64,000 bases of DNA, from assembly GCF_048564905.1 (NCBI RefSeq), contig NC_133014.1, positions 15,881,136-15,945,135 of the forward strand. Direction: 5' to 3'. Within the stretch, counting starts at the first letter, position 1. The number at the start of each line of letters is the position of its first letter. The notes under the pieces were generated by a model that searched no databases, had not been told where the DNA came from, and was given only the letters and a program-made list of their open reading frames with translations. This DNA comes from Vicugna pacos (Eukaryota > Chordata > Mammalia > Artiodactyla > Camelidae). This document shows, piece by piece, positions 1 to 13,975 of this stretch. The translations under genes were made by a program, and so were the position numbers.

Positions 1-285
1 CACGGACTTCCGTCTGCCTAGAATATCCTTTCCTCCCTTTTCAGCAAACTCCTTTAAAAACCAGCCAAACATCACCTGTCCTTGAAGCGTTTTACCCCTA
101 ACACCCCAGGTTTAATTGAGGACCCGTGCGCAGCTCGGTCCCGGGTCCCGCACACAGCAGAGGCGTCACTGGATCACTGGGGAGTCTGCCCTAACAGACT
201 GTCTGGACCACTGGATCTGTGGTGCCCAGCACTGCGTGCGGACACAGTGGGCACTCAACTACATCTCTCTTGAATAAATGAATTT
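1..285 (+). repeat. L2 LINE 3' region
   Basis: The pattern (ctagaatatcctttcctccc, agcaaactcctttaaaaacc, then agacagtctgtctgg-like text and a final ttgaataaatgaat) follows the L2 3' end consensus as I remember it. It is diverged and starts before the window. Confidence 0.55.
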
Positions 286-1424
286 CTCTACAGCCCCCGG
301 GGGCAGGGCTGACGACTTATTGAGCTCTTCGTCTCCAGGGTACTTGGCACATACCAGTTACTCAAAGAAATAAACTGACATAACTCAAACAAGTTAAAAC
401 ATCTCGCGCTCGCTGCTTTGAAGTGGAAAGCTAAACTGTCATTTAAAAAAAAATAAAGAGATAGAAGACTGACCACACTGAACACACAAGATGCTAACGA
501 CATAGAAAAAGAACACAAAAGCCTTCAAATGGAAGAATACTGGCAAGACTGACATCACACGGTAAAGCAATTGTGTTGGGTGATGAAACAATACAGCATG
601 TTTTTTTTCTTTTTCCTGCCCTGTTTAATTTTGTATTTTCCAATACAAGAAATATGTGTTAAAGAATCAAATGATTTTAAAAAAAAAAACCAATGCATTT
701 ATTTTTGAGAAAAAGTAAAAGCACTGAGAGACGTCATTTGCCCTCTGCTCTTCTGAGAATGGTGATGTATATGCTTACGAGCAAATGTGGTACATAAAGC
801 ACAGTGCCCTGACTAAAGCATGTGCCTGCCCACTGTCTTTAATGAATCCTTAATAGGCTGAGTGAAATGGTTAAAACAAACGCTGTCACTATGTGTGAGC
901 CCTTCTCCTTCTTTGTTCATTGAACATGACGGCTTCTTAGGACGAATGCATAGAATTTGAAGTGGTTTTCTCTTCTGCTCTAGAATTTTCTTCACACACT
1001 GATGACACTGGCATATTTCAAAGGTGGGCCCCTGGATTGTCCGTGTTGGGCCCTCTGTTGCAAACCACAAGCTTAAGTTTCCAGGTCTCCCCTCGACTGT
1101 TCTTTGCAGGCTCTGATTTCTGCGCTGTGACCCAGTGTCGGGAGTGCGGACCACACCGCAGTGACCCGGCGGTCTGTCACCAGCTGCCCGCTCCGGGGCC
1201 CGTAAGCGGGAAGGGCAGACGTCCTGTCGGGGTCAGCGCCAGTAAGCCCAGACCCCGCTCTGAGCATACGCCGGGCACGTACGTCTTGCTGACTACATGA
1301 TCCGAGTATCTGGTTCCCTGGCTTTGCACCGTAAATGAAGTACAGCATCTTCACGCAGGAAGGCTGGCTAGGTCCGGTGGGCCGTTCCCAGGTGTCGGGA
1401 TGAGGTCTGTCAGCTAAGAGACTG
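286..1424. other. Intron, no feature recognised
   Basis: Mixed AT-rich sequence with A and T runs. Frames around 813-1354 on both strands overlap each other and resemble no protein I know. Confidence 0.6.
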
Positions 1425-1532
1425 AACCGGGCAGAGTTGACAGGTAAGGTCTGTGTCCGCCTTGTTCACAGGGGCCCCTCCTGCGCAGCCCCATGCCTGG
1501 CAACTAAAGGGGTTTCAATAAATACTGACTCG
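1425..1532 (+). repeat. L2 LINE 3' end fragment
   Basis: It contains agccccatgcctggcaac and then ggtttcaataaatactgac, the typical end of L2. Confidence 0.5.
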
Positions 1533-4500
1533 GGGTGGGAGAATGTTGACATCCCTATGAGTTGTTCCCTCTGTTTTAAGCCATTTCAGGCGACAGCATT
1601 GTAATTTAGAAACAGATGTATGGAAAGAAAATTGATATATTATTAGTTAATCAGTGAATCGATTCTCAAAAATCTCTAATCATCAAGGATTTTACATCAG
1701 AATTAACATAAGCTGTGTATTGTATTATAATGTATGTTATCACCTATCTTAAGCATATTATATAGTAGTTATGCCAGAATTATCCATTTTTAGTTATTTT
1801 AATTTTTGGACACCTTTTTTAGAAGCTCCACGTGCCTTGTGGCAGAACCAACATCCATTCCAGGCCCTTCTTCATCTATAAAGCCCCTAAATTGTTTGCA
1901 GGAGGCAGGTGCCCAGCTCAAAAATTACACCTCTCTGTTATTTTCAGCTTTCTTTACAGAAAGAAACGGCCGATGTGTGGCAAAAGCACCTCGCGGTGCT
2001 GTGGGCAAACTCTGCAGGGCGGGGCCGGAGCTGGCTGGCACTCTCTCGCCTTTCCTGCCTGGAATGGGGCTGAGACGGCTGAAGCTGGTCTATGAGACCA
2101 TCTAGAACACGGAAGTCGGAGCAAAAAAGTCAGAGCTGAGAGACGGGAGGAGCCTGGGACACCACTGACATCACAGAGTCACCAATAGCATGCCCGTGGC
2201 TGGACATCTTTTTTACATGAAATACAGGTAAACACCTAACCATTTGAAGCCACTGTCATTTGTGCCTGCAGTCCCTGACAGATGCTTGTCTTCTGGGGTG
2301 ATTTTGCTGGAGAATCCTCTTTTTTTTTTTTTTTTTAATTCCTCCTCTAAAAAGCTGTTGCATGAGCTCTGTGTTCTGAACAACTTCCCCAAAGCCAAGC
2401 TTCAGTGAGGCCTTAGGTCCATAAAGAGAACTTCCTGTTTTCAGCGCATGAAGTTTTTTTCACGTCCACACTGCATTTCATGAGTTTCCTCCACGCAAGG
2501 ACAGAATGTGAACACAGGCAGGAATCGCAGCCCGACAGAGAGATCCTGATTAATCCTGACCCCACCACTTCCTGGGGACAATAACCTGAACAGCAGTCCC
2601 GGGGCTGGGGACTCCATGCGTGGGAACAGGCAGCGGCAGCCGCGATCAGGTGCGCTGCTGCCAGGACCCCTCGCCTGGCCTTCCGTTCCCACCAGCAGGG
2701 TGCCTGGCCTGGCAGAATCCGTCCATTTTAGGATTCAGGGCTCACTGTGTTTCTGCTCCTTTCAGTGATACCCTCTACATTCATGCTGTCCCTTTGCTTT
2801 CCTCTGTGAAAACTGAGAACCGCCCCTTCACCAAACGAACTCTGCAATTCCACCGGGGCTTGCTGGACGGCCGTGCCCTTGACTTGGAGTCCCTGGGCCT
2901 GATGACTTGGAGCAAGGCGGCCCCCGACTAGACAGACGTGTGGCCTCTGGGCAAAGCACCGCCTTTCTGGGTCTAGGTCGCCTGGGCTGTCAGAATCTGG
3001 AGCCAGTCTTCCTGGGTCTGGATCCTGGCACCTGCCACCTCGGGACACGGGGCAGGGCAAGGGCCACCTCTCCTGCTCAGCGTCCACCCACGCGGGATTC
3101 CACAGTAACGGCCCCTCCTCCCTTCGCTGAGGTGACGAAGACATGAGATCATTGGTACAAAGAACTCACGCCGGGAACACAAGCGCTAAGTAGGGATGCT
3201 AAGGTTGTCGTCATGAACTGTTCCTATTAATTGCAACATGAGAGGTTGGACTGTAGGATCTTCTAAGAACCTCTGTAGGTCTTTTTAGAAAGTACTTTCC
3301 CCTCCTTGTACTACGTAAAGGTGGTTTAAAACCAGACACCATCCAGCACTTGCCGCCCGTACACCCACTCCCACTCCCACTCCGCGCGAGTCCTGCTTCC
3401 TGTGGATCAGTGCCGTTCGTGAGATTTATGCGGCACTTGCTATAAAGCAGCAGTCAGGTGTCTCGGGACAGGCCTCAGAGTGCAGTCCACCATCCAGAGT
3501 CATGACTGCTGTCGCGCTGGACGATTCTGCCAAGCCAGAGCCAAACGGGAAACGCGGAGAGCGCCAGATGCAGGGACGATGCAGCCTATTCTGGGCTGGT
3601 GGTGACGAAACCAGGGCGACTGAGGTAACGGAGTGGACGGCCGCGCTGGAAGGCCAACTTGCAGACACAAGCCCCCGGGGAAACGGAAGCTGTTGCTGAG
3701 AAACAGACTAACCGAATCGACGTTAATTTTTGAATGCCGTTGCACACACACGCACAAAACAGGCACGGGTCTAAGCGTCAAGCCGGAGGACAATGCGGAG
3801 GACAATGCGGAGGTCTGCTGGACCCTTGCAGAGCGCACCCGGCAGCTACCCGGCTGGCTACGGACACAGACGCTCAAGGCTGCCGGCCCAAAACGCACGT
3901 CCCTCGTGAGGGCTCGCTGTGGCTTCTCAGAGTCTTCCTATACAGATCCCCGCTTTGGGATACAGCGCTTCCAAACCCTTTTTAAAATGCAAATGTGTAG
4001 CTTAAGAGGACTACCCACTAACAGGCCAAATTAACACCCATTTGTTTATCTCCTCACTGAATGGGAGAGTTCTGAGCGTCGAGCAGGGAAACCGAGATTC
4101 TGAACAAACGGCAGAAGAGGCTAAGGTCATGGTGAGAGGTCAGGACCGGAGCGGGCGGCACAGAGGATGCTTAAATAGGCAGGTGACAGCGAGAAGGTTC
4201 CAAGTCGCCGTGTGAATATCGTGGAGATAGTTAAAATCCACTCAAGGTGCACGTGACCTGCACATTTATACGCAGCACCGAGTGTGACTCTGTTTCAATT
4301 CTTCTTAGTCCCTGGGAATGGGGAACAAGGGGGCTGAGGAGCCCCTGCTCCTCCCAAAGGCAATGGGTCAAAGATGGAGTTGGCACCACTGGCCAGGAAG
4401 GCAGAGGCCCCCAAGGGCCTGAGAAGGCCTGGTGTTCCCATCAGGTCCTCATCATCCCAAGTGGCCAGTAAGAAGGCAGAAGCTGAGAGCTAGAGGCGGG

Positions 4501-5369
4501 TGAGAGAGACTGAGATTCTGCATTTTTATCCGCCTAAAAACCATCACTCTATTTATTTCACTGTAATCTATTCACCAATAAAGACTCCCCTCCCCGCCAA
4601 AAGTACCTGGAACCCCACACAAAGGTTACAATGGGAACTCTGTCAAAGGTTGGGGATTGGACCATTGAAAACCCTCATTGCTACTGGAGAGGAAAAAAAA
4701 ATTAAACATTACATTGCCAGTCGGATGGTAACATTAACAAGATTGAAAGTCTGCATATTAAGATCTTTGTGCAGCCATAACGGATGTTTCCACTCTTTGC
4801 AAAGTGTACACATCCCTGAGTTTCAAGGCTTTCAAGCATACCTGTTTGGGGGATCAGCTCAAATAAAAGATTCCTTTAAATTTTGTCACTTAACGGTCTT
4901 ACTTTCTTTGCTACGTAATTTGCCTGAAGATCAGAGTTGCAGAGATGAGATGAGACTAGTTCAGGCTTATCTGTCCGGCTTAGTGGCTCATAAATAAAGA
5001 AGTAAACCCTTTGCATGAAGCACCACTGTGTCACCTCAAGTTAATAAGCCTTCTCTGTACACTGTCCATCGACTACTGTGTAGGTGTGAGTTTCTTATCA
5101 GCCTACACGTTTTGTAGGAAAATAACAGGGTGTTGATTTGGGGCCAGGGCCTCAGATACAATGAATATTTATCATGCTGCTAAGATTAGTAAGAGTTACC
5201 ATATACACGGAGTGAGATATTCTTGCACACAGAGATGTGTGTGTTGGATACTGGCAATGTGGAGAGAACCCCCTAGGTTGGAAATTATTTTTCTCTTCTG
5301 TCAAATAAATAAGTGCCTTATCTTCACTTCTCCAATAGCAGGGTTTTATCAAATAGCTCTTCTCTCCTC
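1533..5369. other. Intron, mostly unique or unrecognisably old sequence
   Basis: AT-rich at 1560-1800, a T run near 2321, and moderately GC-rich with scattered CpG at 2560-3900. The longest frame, 4500-4997 plus (165 codons), is not recognised. It lacks domain-like features and I treat it as chance. Nothing else is supported. Confidence 0.6.
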
Positions 5370-5446
5370 TAATAGACTGCAAGCAGCTTGGGGACCGATC
5401 TTTGGATGTCCTGCAAAAAGTAGGGGCTCAATAAATGAGTGAGTGC
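5370..5446 (+). repeat. L2 LINE 3' end fragment
   Basis: The order gactgcaagcagcttgggg, then gtaggggctcaataaatgag matches the end of L2. Confidence 0.6.
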
Positions 5447-8376
5447 AAGAGACTCACCTAACATTTGCCTGACCTGGGCCACCGCATGTTTCTTCAGAAC
5501 TAGAGATGGATTTTCTTGCTTTGTTTCCAGAACTGGAGCATGGGACGGGGGCACAGCCAAGAGAGTCGTTCCCTGAGCCAAACTGGGATTAACCCTGGAA
5601 CCTTGGCCCAGTTGGTAAGGTGCTCTAATGAAACACACTTAAACATGTGAGTGGAAGTCAGAGGGAAAGACATTTTCCTCTACCCTTCTAGGTTCTTCTG
5701 GCTGCGCTAGGAATTAAACCGACATGGAACAATAAATAAGAACAAATCAAACCAAAGTTTAATCACATGTACACACAGGAGAGACCGAGGAAGACTGAGT
5801 AACTCACAAAAACGGCCAAACCCCTCACTTTAAATACATCTTCCACTAACAACAAAAAGGACGTTGCGGGTAGTGGTTTGGGACTTCAAAGGGGGAGAAA
5901 GGCAATTCACAGGGGGATGGAACAGCAAATATCCGATAAACAAACGTTTACCTGGTCGTCAGAGACAGCGGCACACAGAGTGGACTCTGATCTCTACGCC
6001 TCCATTTCCTCTCTGCACACCCGGCCCATATTCTTTGCTGATACCTCAGTGAGAGCTCTATTCTGGGAACAGGTCTTCTATCTAAAATCTTTTAGGCAGC
6101 TAAGACAAAGTTTCCTGAGTCTTTTGGGCAGTGACTGTTTTCAGCTCAAATAATCTGCGTTGCCAAAGAGACATTCTGGGGGTGGCAAATTTTGCTCCCC
6201 TACACAGAAGTGTCTCAGAGGAAGGGAGCAGGATGCTGGAGACACGGCGAACCCTGACAGTTCCACATGCACCACGGATGCTGGTGCCCTGACTGGCTCA
6301 GGGTTCTCACGGCAAGCTTCACCTCTGCTGCCTGCCGTCACTCCAGAGGTGGCTGGCTGACTGCCACCCTTTTTCAGGCTGCCAGGCTAAGGAAGAACCT
6401 GACAGAAGGAGTGGGGATGGCGTGATGGATTACAGCAGTGATAAATGACAATTCCGAAGCAAGTTAGTTCCAAAGGATCAAAGGGGAACTTATCTGTGCT
6501 TTTACATTTGTAGTGAGCACTTCTCAATTATCTTTAAAAAAACACTTGTCAGAAGGCTCCAGAAATATTCCAAAACATGTCTAGAAAGGCTATTACCTTC
6601 ATTAGAAATTTTGAAAAAAAAAAACTAAAAAAGATTCTTGATTCTTCAAGCTCATACCCCTGAATACTTAAAACATGATGTAATTTCTAGCTCAAAGAGG
6701 AGAAAGAGGCTCAACATTTACCTTTGTTGAAATGTGTTGCACCAACCAGTATGTATGTGCGTTTGTATGTAACTCATGGCTTTAAAATTCTGTAAATGGA
6801 AATGATCTCTCTTTATATTTTGTAACTGATCGTGGCTCATATATAATCATTCACTTCTTTATACCTCTACCTGGACGTGTTGCTAAACTTTTCACTCTAA
6901 TAGTTTCGAATTGAATTTGTTGACAAACGACCAATCCTAAAATAGATAATTAAGAGACTTAAAAACAAGCAAAAGAAAAATGAAACTCCCAAAGCAAACA
7001 GCACATTTAAGGGGAAAAGTAATCAAACTGTTTAAAAGAAGACTCTATAAATATTAAGAAGGTATATTTTTAAATGATTTCAGTGCTGTATTTTAAAACC
7101 ATATTATGAAAACCATCATTTCAGTCTATTTATCCCAACGTAAATGGAGAGGGGCAGAGAGAGGGGCTAAAGGTGACCAAGCTTACCTCCAAAGTTAACT
7201 GGACATAAGTCTAGGTTTGGAGTCAGAGGCTGTAAGGATTTCCACTGTCTAGACTCTCCACAGTCAGGCACCCAACACACTCAGACGCAAACGGCTTTTG
7301 GTGCTGGGCCTTCAATTTTGGCTTCAAAAATTGCTACCAAAAATAATAAATTCTACGTCTGAAAAGTCTTGTCCGCTTGGTAATAAGACTGCATTTCTTG
7401 TTCAGAATCCGCAGCACAACTAAGGGCTGAGGCCAGACTTCTGGTTTTCCGCTGCTCCAGGCAACAGGATCACGGGGACCCCGCCATCGACGTCAGCGTC
7501 CCTGGGGCCGCTCCATGATATCACCTGTCAGTGAGAGCTGCTGCTGGCCTTCAATGCGAGAGCCGTGCGGAACCAAAGGTGTCATTACATTAGAATGTTT
7601 CTGACTCATTCTACCTTATCTACTTACTCACCTTAGCTTTAAAACCCAATTAAAATCCAATTTATCTGATCTTTGGATTCTGAACACTCTTTGGCAATGA
7701 ATCTAACAGCCTGGCAGTAACTACATTACTACACATTGTGCCTTAAGGTGTTCTAGACAATGCTTGCAAAAAATTGGCAAGTGCCACTTAAAGCTACAGC
7801 AAGCTCTTTGAGGCTGCCTCCATCTTATTTGAAGAACAAATGCTTTGTCCTTATGCAAAAAGTACATACTATGATTTTACACTTGTGATTTTAGTTATAA
7901 TTTATGTGCATAAATCAACTAGATTGTTGCTTTTCTTAAATTTGGATTCACTTTTTTAAAACATCAGATAATAAAATCTGACAGCTACACATTCCTCCAA
8001 CACATACAAGCACAACACACACATGCAGAGAAATCTTTTAAAATCTTCCAAATTGTGGCTATATGTATATATATAAATGTTACACCGAGAAAACATTTTG
8101 TTTAGAACGTCATACTGCTGTGTTTCGCATACTCTATTTTCTTGGGCTGAGAAAAAAAATCATGTAATGTTGACACTAATTCAGTTTCTTAAAATCCAGC
8201 TCTAAAATGTTTACTTTTATTCATATCATTACACATGGATAAAACAGAGGGCTCCTGTTAGTTCAGCACAATACACAGTGAAATAGATGAGATTTATACA
8301 CAGAGAAATACACGACACATACACAGTGACTATTCGCTGTGAAAAAGACGACACACAGGTCGTGAACAGGTACGGC
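5447..8376. other. Intron, no feature recognised
   Basis: AT-rich from about 6400 to 8230 with no long frames. No repeat family is named with confidence. A frame on the minus strand at 8229-9011 runs mostly through the LTR at 8377 and is not a gene. Confidence 0.6.
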
Positions 8377-8849
8377 TGTAACCGAGCAGGACCCTGGGGG
8401 CCTTCCAGGCTCAGACCCCTCCCCCGTGTCCTCTGCGGCAGCTCCTCTCTGAAGCACCCAGAGCGCAGTATCTCATGCATATGCCCTGAGTTTTTCAGAT
8501 GCCAAAAACCACCACCGAAGGGAAGGAATGAACTGCTTGATGATGGAGAGCGCGTGGCCCCCAGACCTTCTGGCGCCTGGCGGGGTTGAGGGTCTTGACC
8601 ACCATGTTCCCTCCACATCAGCCAATCAGAGATTGTGCACGAGCTGATCACATGCTCTGCGACCCCCCCCCCCCAACCTGCCTTTAAATACGCTTTGCTG
8701 AAACCCTTCAAGGAGTTCGGGGTTTTCTTGGACGTGAGCCACCCTGTCGTCCTAGCTCTGCCTGGAAATAAAGCTTTTTCTGCTCCAAACTCCACCGTTT
8801 CAGTTTGGCCTCGCGGTGTGTCGGGCGCATGAACTGGCCTCGGGTAACA
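8377..8849 (+). mobile_element. Solo LTR, retrovirus-like, family A copy 1 (class I-like)
   Basis: The copy starts TGTAACC and ends GGGTAACA. It has LTR landmarks in order: CCAAT box (8622-8629), TATA-like tttaaata (8683-8690) and AATAAA (8767-8772). It aligns along its whole length by eye with the copies at 50128 and 63567. No internal retroviral region is seen on either side. A clean target-site duplication is not visible. It is antisense to CTNNA2. Moderate divergence between copies suggests middle age, probably within the artiodactyl or camelid lineage. Confidence 0.75.
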
Positions 8850-10225
8850 CAGTGACTCCGCACAGTGAAACAGAGGGCAGTGCGCGCATTCCCGCCCCCT
8901 CTTACTTCCCAGCTCCTTCCTCCTTGGTTGGGAAGAGGGAACAGAACAGAGGGCACTGCCATTCTTGAAGGCCAGGCATGAATTGTCACGTACGTGGATC
9001 TTACTTAACACAATAATCCTGGCAGGTAGGTAAAAAGTTAAAAAAAAAAAAAGTAAAAATATGACTTAAAAATAGGGCAGAAACATGGAGCGTGCTCAAC
9101 GCCTTCATGACGCACAGTTCCATCCAGTTACAGGCTTTCGGAACGCACGTCACAAGCCGGGAGGGACGCGCACAGAGGTGAACGCCAGGCGGCCTCGCAC
9201 AGAGCCCCGAGGGTCACGAAGCGCCCCGGAGTCGCTCAGAGGGAAACGCGGTCCCCTTGTAATTCTCCTTGGGGCCTCCTGACTGGGTCTCGGATAAAGG
9301 CTTCATTTCTGACTGGTCACGTCCAGCCTCTCCAGCGTTTTCTAACCGTTCCTGTAACAGAGCGAGCAGGCTGCAGGCCAACTTCAGAAACTGCTCAGCA
9401 CTTAATTCCGCCGGGTTTATTTTTGTGGTTACCTTGCACTTGGTGACAAACGACACGGATGTTCTTTTGAAAGCTCTGTAATATACCATTAACCTTTTGA
9501 TTTACGTATGATTTTTAAAGCTAAGAATTTTAGAGAAATATCAAGCAATCGGGGGGGGGGTGCACAGATGGGGCAAGACATCAGTGGAGTGAAGCCCGGC
9601 GCCCGGAGGCTGGGACGGCCCACCGAGCGCGGAGGGAGAGGCCGCATGGCCTCCAGGTCAGGCACACGGCCGAGCTTACAAGCAGCTCGTCTCCTCCAAT
9701 CCCGGTTCTCAGCTCCTTCCTTACCGGGACCCCCTTTACACCCGTGCTCTGCGTGGTGCTTAGTTTTCGCAGTCAGGCCCAGAAAGCCCTCACAGAGTTA
9801 GCGGAACTGGCAAGTATTTGAAAGGAAAATTGTGCACCCCAACACTGTTACATAATGCTGGTAAGCAGGCAGAGCCGACAGCAAACTGAACGAAAAAGAA
9901 ACCCTCATCCTCATTCTGCACGTGTGTTCGTGGGGAGGGGGTCCGATTTAACTGAGAGCGAGAGAGAGATCGTGGGAACACTGCTATGGGTCAGTGGCGT
10001 GGTTCGCTGTATCTCATTGGGCAGCACCGTCTGGTGCACATCTAAGTCCATCTCCAAACGCCAGAGTTCTTTCAGGCCAAGACTTAGCAACCAGAATAAC
10101 CAGGGTGTCTTTTCAGTGGCTACTTTTTAGCTCATGTAAGGAACAAATGGGTTCCTAATGCGACAGTAGAAGGAAAACAGGTGAGTGCAGTGAGGATAAG
10201 AAAGAGAGAATAAAAGCTAATAGAT
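8850..10225. other. Intron, no feature recognised
   Basis: Moderately CpG-containing at 9090-9250 and 9590-9680, with a run of ten G at about 9551. No conserved protein reading. Confidence 0.55.
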
Positions 10226-10275
10226 TTTTTTTTTGTAAATCAACTATACTTCAATAAACAAATTTTAAAATGGAG
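10226..10275 (+). mobile_element. Short L1 tail fragment
   Basis: The segment tgtaaatcaactatacttcaataaac matches the extreme 3' end of the L1 copies in this window, preceded by a T run. It is too short for firm assignment. Confidence 0.45.
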
Positions 10276-10898
10276 GAAAAAGCTAATGGGTTTTAAGCTT
10301 CAGGGCTCCTTACCTGCACACCCCCACCCCAAAGCCTAATGTTTATTCATAGTGTCGTATTCTTTTCGCACTTGTTTGTATTTTTTCTTTAAATAATGAC
10401 CCCTGACAAAGTTAATTCCACAAGTGGAGGCTGCCCCTGTGACCCGGCCCACATCCCAAATCCAGACCGAGGTCAGCCTGCGCTTGGGGGGGACACCTAA
10501 CACAGCCCAGCCACAGTCCTCCAAGGCCGCTTCCTCCAGCCCACCGTTCCCAGCAAGTGGGGCCTGCTCACCTTCTCAGGGACCCCCGGCCCCCCAGCCA
10601 GCGTGCCCGGCTGCCAAGTGGCCTCTTCTAGCCTCTCAGAACTCACTCTGGCCCCAAATCTGCTTATGAGGCACCATTCTCCCCTAATCCATGGACTGTC
10701 CCCCCTTAAATAAAGGACATCAAACTGGTCACTAAATTGCTTTGGTTCTGTTATTTGATGCCCCCGAAGTATAAACCTGAGACATCTTCCCTTGGAGACA
10801 CTGTGGGGCTTCCTAACATAACAAGCCAGACGGGGGAAGGTGAGGGAAACGGTGATGGCAGGGTCCCCAAGAAACGTTTCCTACGGGATGATTCCACT

Positions 10899-10949
10899 GT
10901 GTGTGTGTGTGTGTATGAGTGTGTGAGTGTGTGTGTGTGTGTGTGTGTC
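10899..10949. repeat. GT microsatellite
   Basis: This is a (GT)n tract broken by ATGA and GA interruptions. All frames across it are low-complexity shadows. Confidence 0.95.
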
Positions 10950-10959
10950 GGGGGTCCCC

Positions 10960-11745
10960 ACACCAACAATGTTCCGGGCACCATCTGGGTACCCTGTAAT
11001 TCAATCCAATTGTGGTATTACCTACCCAGAGGTAACATCGAATCCAGAATTTAGGGTCCAGTCTCACAAGACTGCCCTCTCCCCGCAACACACACACTTC
11101 AGACGCCAGTTCCAAGTCCAGGTTGTCACCTGCGCTTCTCACCCACTGGCTATAGGCTGTAGGCTCCGACCACCACTCCCTGGGGGTCGGAGCACTTGCT
11201 GGGGTGGCTCACAGAACTCAGAGGAGCATTTTACTGACTAGGTCACCAGTTTTCTTCTAAAAGGATTTAACTCAGAAACAACCAGATGGAAGAGGTCCGC
11301 AGGCAAAGGATGGAGAAAGGGCACTGAGCTTCCCTTCCTCTCTGCGGGGCCACTGTCCCAGCACCTCCACAGGTTCTCCGACCCAGAAGCTCCCCAAACC
11401 CTGACCTTCTGGGGTTTGTGGAGGCCTCCTTCCAAGGCACAACTGACTGAATCACTGATCACTGGTGATGAGACTCAGTCTCCAGCCCCTCTCCCCACTC
11501 CGGAGGCCAGGGGGTGGGGACTGGAAATTCCAACCCTCCAAACGTGTGGCTGGCTCCTCCTCTGGGCAACCACTCCCACCCTTCGGTGAGGTCCCCTAAT
11601 CACCTCATTGACACAATAGACACCTTTGCGGGATCACACCACTTAGGAGATTCCAAGGGTTTCAGAGGCTCTCTGCCAGAAACAGGGTTGAAGACTAAAT
11701 ACATATGCCATACTATTTATCACAATATAATGTTTCCCTAAACAA
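10960..11745. mobile_element. Old interspersed repeat, possibly LTR-like, family unassigned
   Basis: The sequence contains runs that I recognise as a common old mammalian repeat, such as gtcaccagttttcttctaaaagg, cagccactgtcccagcacctcc-like GC-rich segments, and the end gaagactaaatacatatgcc followed by cacaatataatg. I cannot name the family with certainty. No open coding region is supported. It begins next to a GT microsatellite. Confidence 0.4.
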
Positions 11746-13975
11746 AACTAATTAAGGATGTTGAAACCTGAGACGAGATGAATGATGCTGGGAAAGAGAT
11801 GCTTGGAGTTCCTGAGACAGCCACTAGGTGGTGCCAGCAGAGGGGCGAGTGAGGGTGTCAGGGGGGCAGAGCGATGGGGAGACGGTGGTGCTGCAGGCAA
11901 GGGGACGGGTGGTACACAACTCCGTGCCCATACGGCACGTTCCAGAAGTGGGTTCACTGCTGGTGGATTTTCACTATTCCTCCTTTTAGCAGCAAAGTAA
12001 ATTCAATAATACTATCAACTCTAAATCAAGTTTTTATCTTATAATTTCTCTGCCCTCCAAAGCATTCCCCACTGAAATTCACATGGGAGGGGGCAGGGGA
12101 GGGTGAAAGACGCCAGCACAGGGGGAAAAATTTTTTTTTAAACTTTGTAAATACTGAGGAAACTAGTGCTGCCTTGGTTGGAAAGGAAAGAGATTCACAC
12201 AAGTATTTTCTTTGCATTTAGAATACGCTGACTGGTGTGTATTGTTCTTGTAAACCTTTGAATCTGATGTCTTATTAGAAATCCTGTACCAAATGAAAAC
12301 AAGCTTCCATTTTATTTATTATTAAATCTCTCCTCATTGCTGGCGCACAGCGTCAGCACGCAGATGGCTTCATTACGCGGGGAACAGTTGCATCACGCAA
12401 GTCTGCCCTCTTCTGGGCGCTTCCTTGGAAAGTCCACAGAACTGTGATGTACATTATTTTATTCTTTTAACTGAGGTACAGTCAGTGTACAATGCTGTGC
12501 CAATTTCCGGTGCACAGCACATGCTTCAGTCATACGTGAACATACATATGTTCATTTTCATATTCTTTTCCACTGTAAGCTACTACAAGATACTGAATAT
12601 ATTTCCCTGTGCTATACAGTATAATCTTGTTTATCTATTTTATACATGCCAGTCAGTATCTGCAAATCTCAAACTCCCAGTTTATCCCTTCCCACCCCCC
12701 TCCCCCCTGACAGCCACAAGTCTGTATTCTATGTCTGTGAGTCTGTTTCTGTTTTATGTATCAGTTCGTCTTTTTTTTTTTAGATTCCACATATGAGTGT
12801 TGTCATATGTATTTTTCTTTCTCTTTCTGTGTGACTCACATTAATTTTTACCTCAACAATTCTGTAAATAAAGAAGCCTAAAAAGAAAAATATGCTACTC
12901 AAAAGGAAACCTCTGTAAGGCAAAAGAACCCCGTAAGATGCGTTCTTCATCACGGCCAGTCTTTTATCAACATCCTTTGAAAACTAATCAGCAAAACCAA
13001 ACACATTTCAGAAGAGCAATTTTCAAAAGGTGGTCATTTGCCACTTCAGAAAGACTTACGAGTCTCATGCATACGTTTCTGCATAACTAGAATGCACCAC
13101 TGGCTCTTCCATTTAAAGACAGGTGAAGTTCAGAATTTCACCAGGACACTGAACAAGGCGGCCCCAGAGGGCTGAGCATGAGATCAGCTCGATCCAGGAC
13201 TCGGAAAATAAGCGTTGGACTCTCTTTGCCAGGAGGCAGGATAACGGGGTGTGTGGGCCCTGAAATGGGGGAACACGTTCACAGGCAAGTCTGAGAACAT
13301 ACAGAGACGAGAAGTAAGGCGACTGCCTAGTAGGGCTGGAAGCAAAATTAAAAGAAGGAACAGGCACAAGGCCCCTCACACCGCGGCTGGCACCGAGCGG
13401 CCCGTCAGCAAAGTGCCGGTGGTTATCGTCATTTTCACAGCTGTCACTACCGGCTGCGAAGGAGGTCAGCTTCCATCACGGAGCTGCGCTGACCCAGCTC
13501 CCGGGCTCTGGCGAACACTGAGCACAGGACGCGCCGGTTCAGGACCTGTTAAGGATCCCTGCAGCCCACGACCTCGTCCAGATCATCTGGGAGGCTTTTT
13601 ATCCTTCACCCTAAAGCACCGCTTAGGAAAACTATTCCAAATTTTCTACTCGTCTTTTCATGTGAAAAGTTGTGGCATTTAGTTTAAATCTCTCTCTTTT
13701 CAGGAGCGGTAAGTATGTTTAGAATACAGGACAGGACTTAAACCCCTGGGCTGGACCCTTCCACGCCTGCCACCAAAACATCCCACGTCTTTTTTGGGGT
13801 GGAACGAGGAAGCGTCCCCCATGCTCCCCTCTACAGTGTCGTGTCTGCCGGTGTCTAAGCCACAGCTGCAGGGGCTGGACAAGCTTTCCCCAGGGAAGCG
13901 GCGGCCAGCCCCCGAGCTACGTGCCCCTCTACTGGAGAAACTCGGGGCTGTGTGCAGTGAGGCTGAAATGATGTA
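11746..13975. other. Intron with one L1 fragment; otherwise nothing recognised
   Basis: Outside the L1 at 12450-12838 there is unique sequence. A small CpG-richer patch lies at 13380-13560. No gene is supported. Confidence 0.55.
12450..12838 (-). mobile_element. L1 LINE 3' UTR fragment
   Basis: This is the reverse complement of the L1 3' UTR seen at 15500-15820. Landmarks are aactgaggtacagtcagtg, gctatacagtataatcttg and attccacatatgagtg. It has no coding remnant. Confidence 0.85.

Noticed and set aside
4500-4997. 165-codon plus-strand frame
   Set aside because: No recognisable domain, no splice or promoter context, and a composition like intron. Treated as chance.
8229-9011. 260-codon minus-strand open frame, the longest in the window
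   Set aside because: Most of it lies across the LTR at 8377-8849 read in antisense. Similar shadow frames occur in the other LTR copies, and no protein family is recognised.
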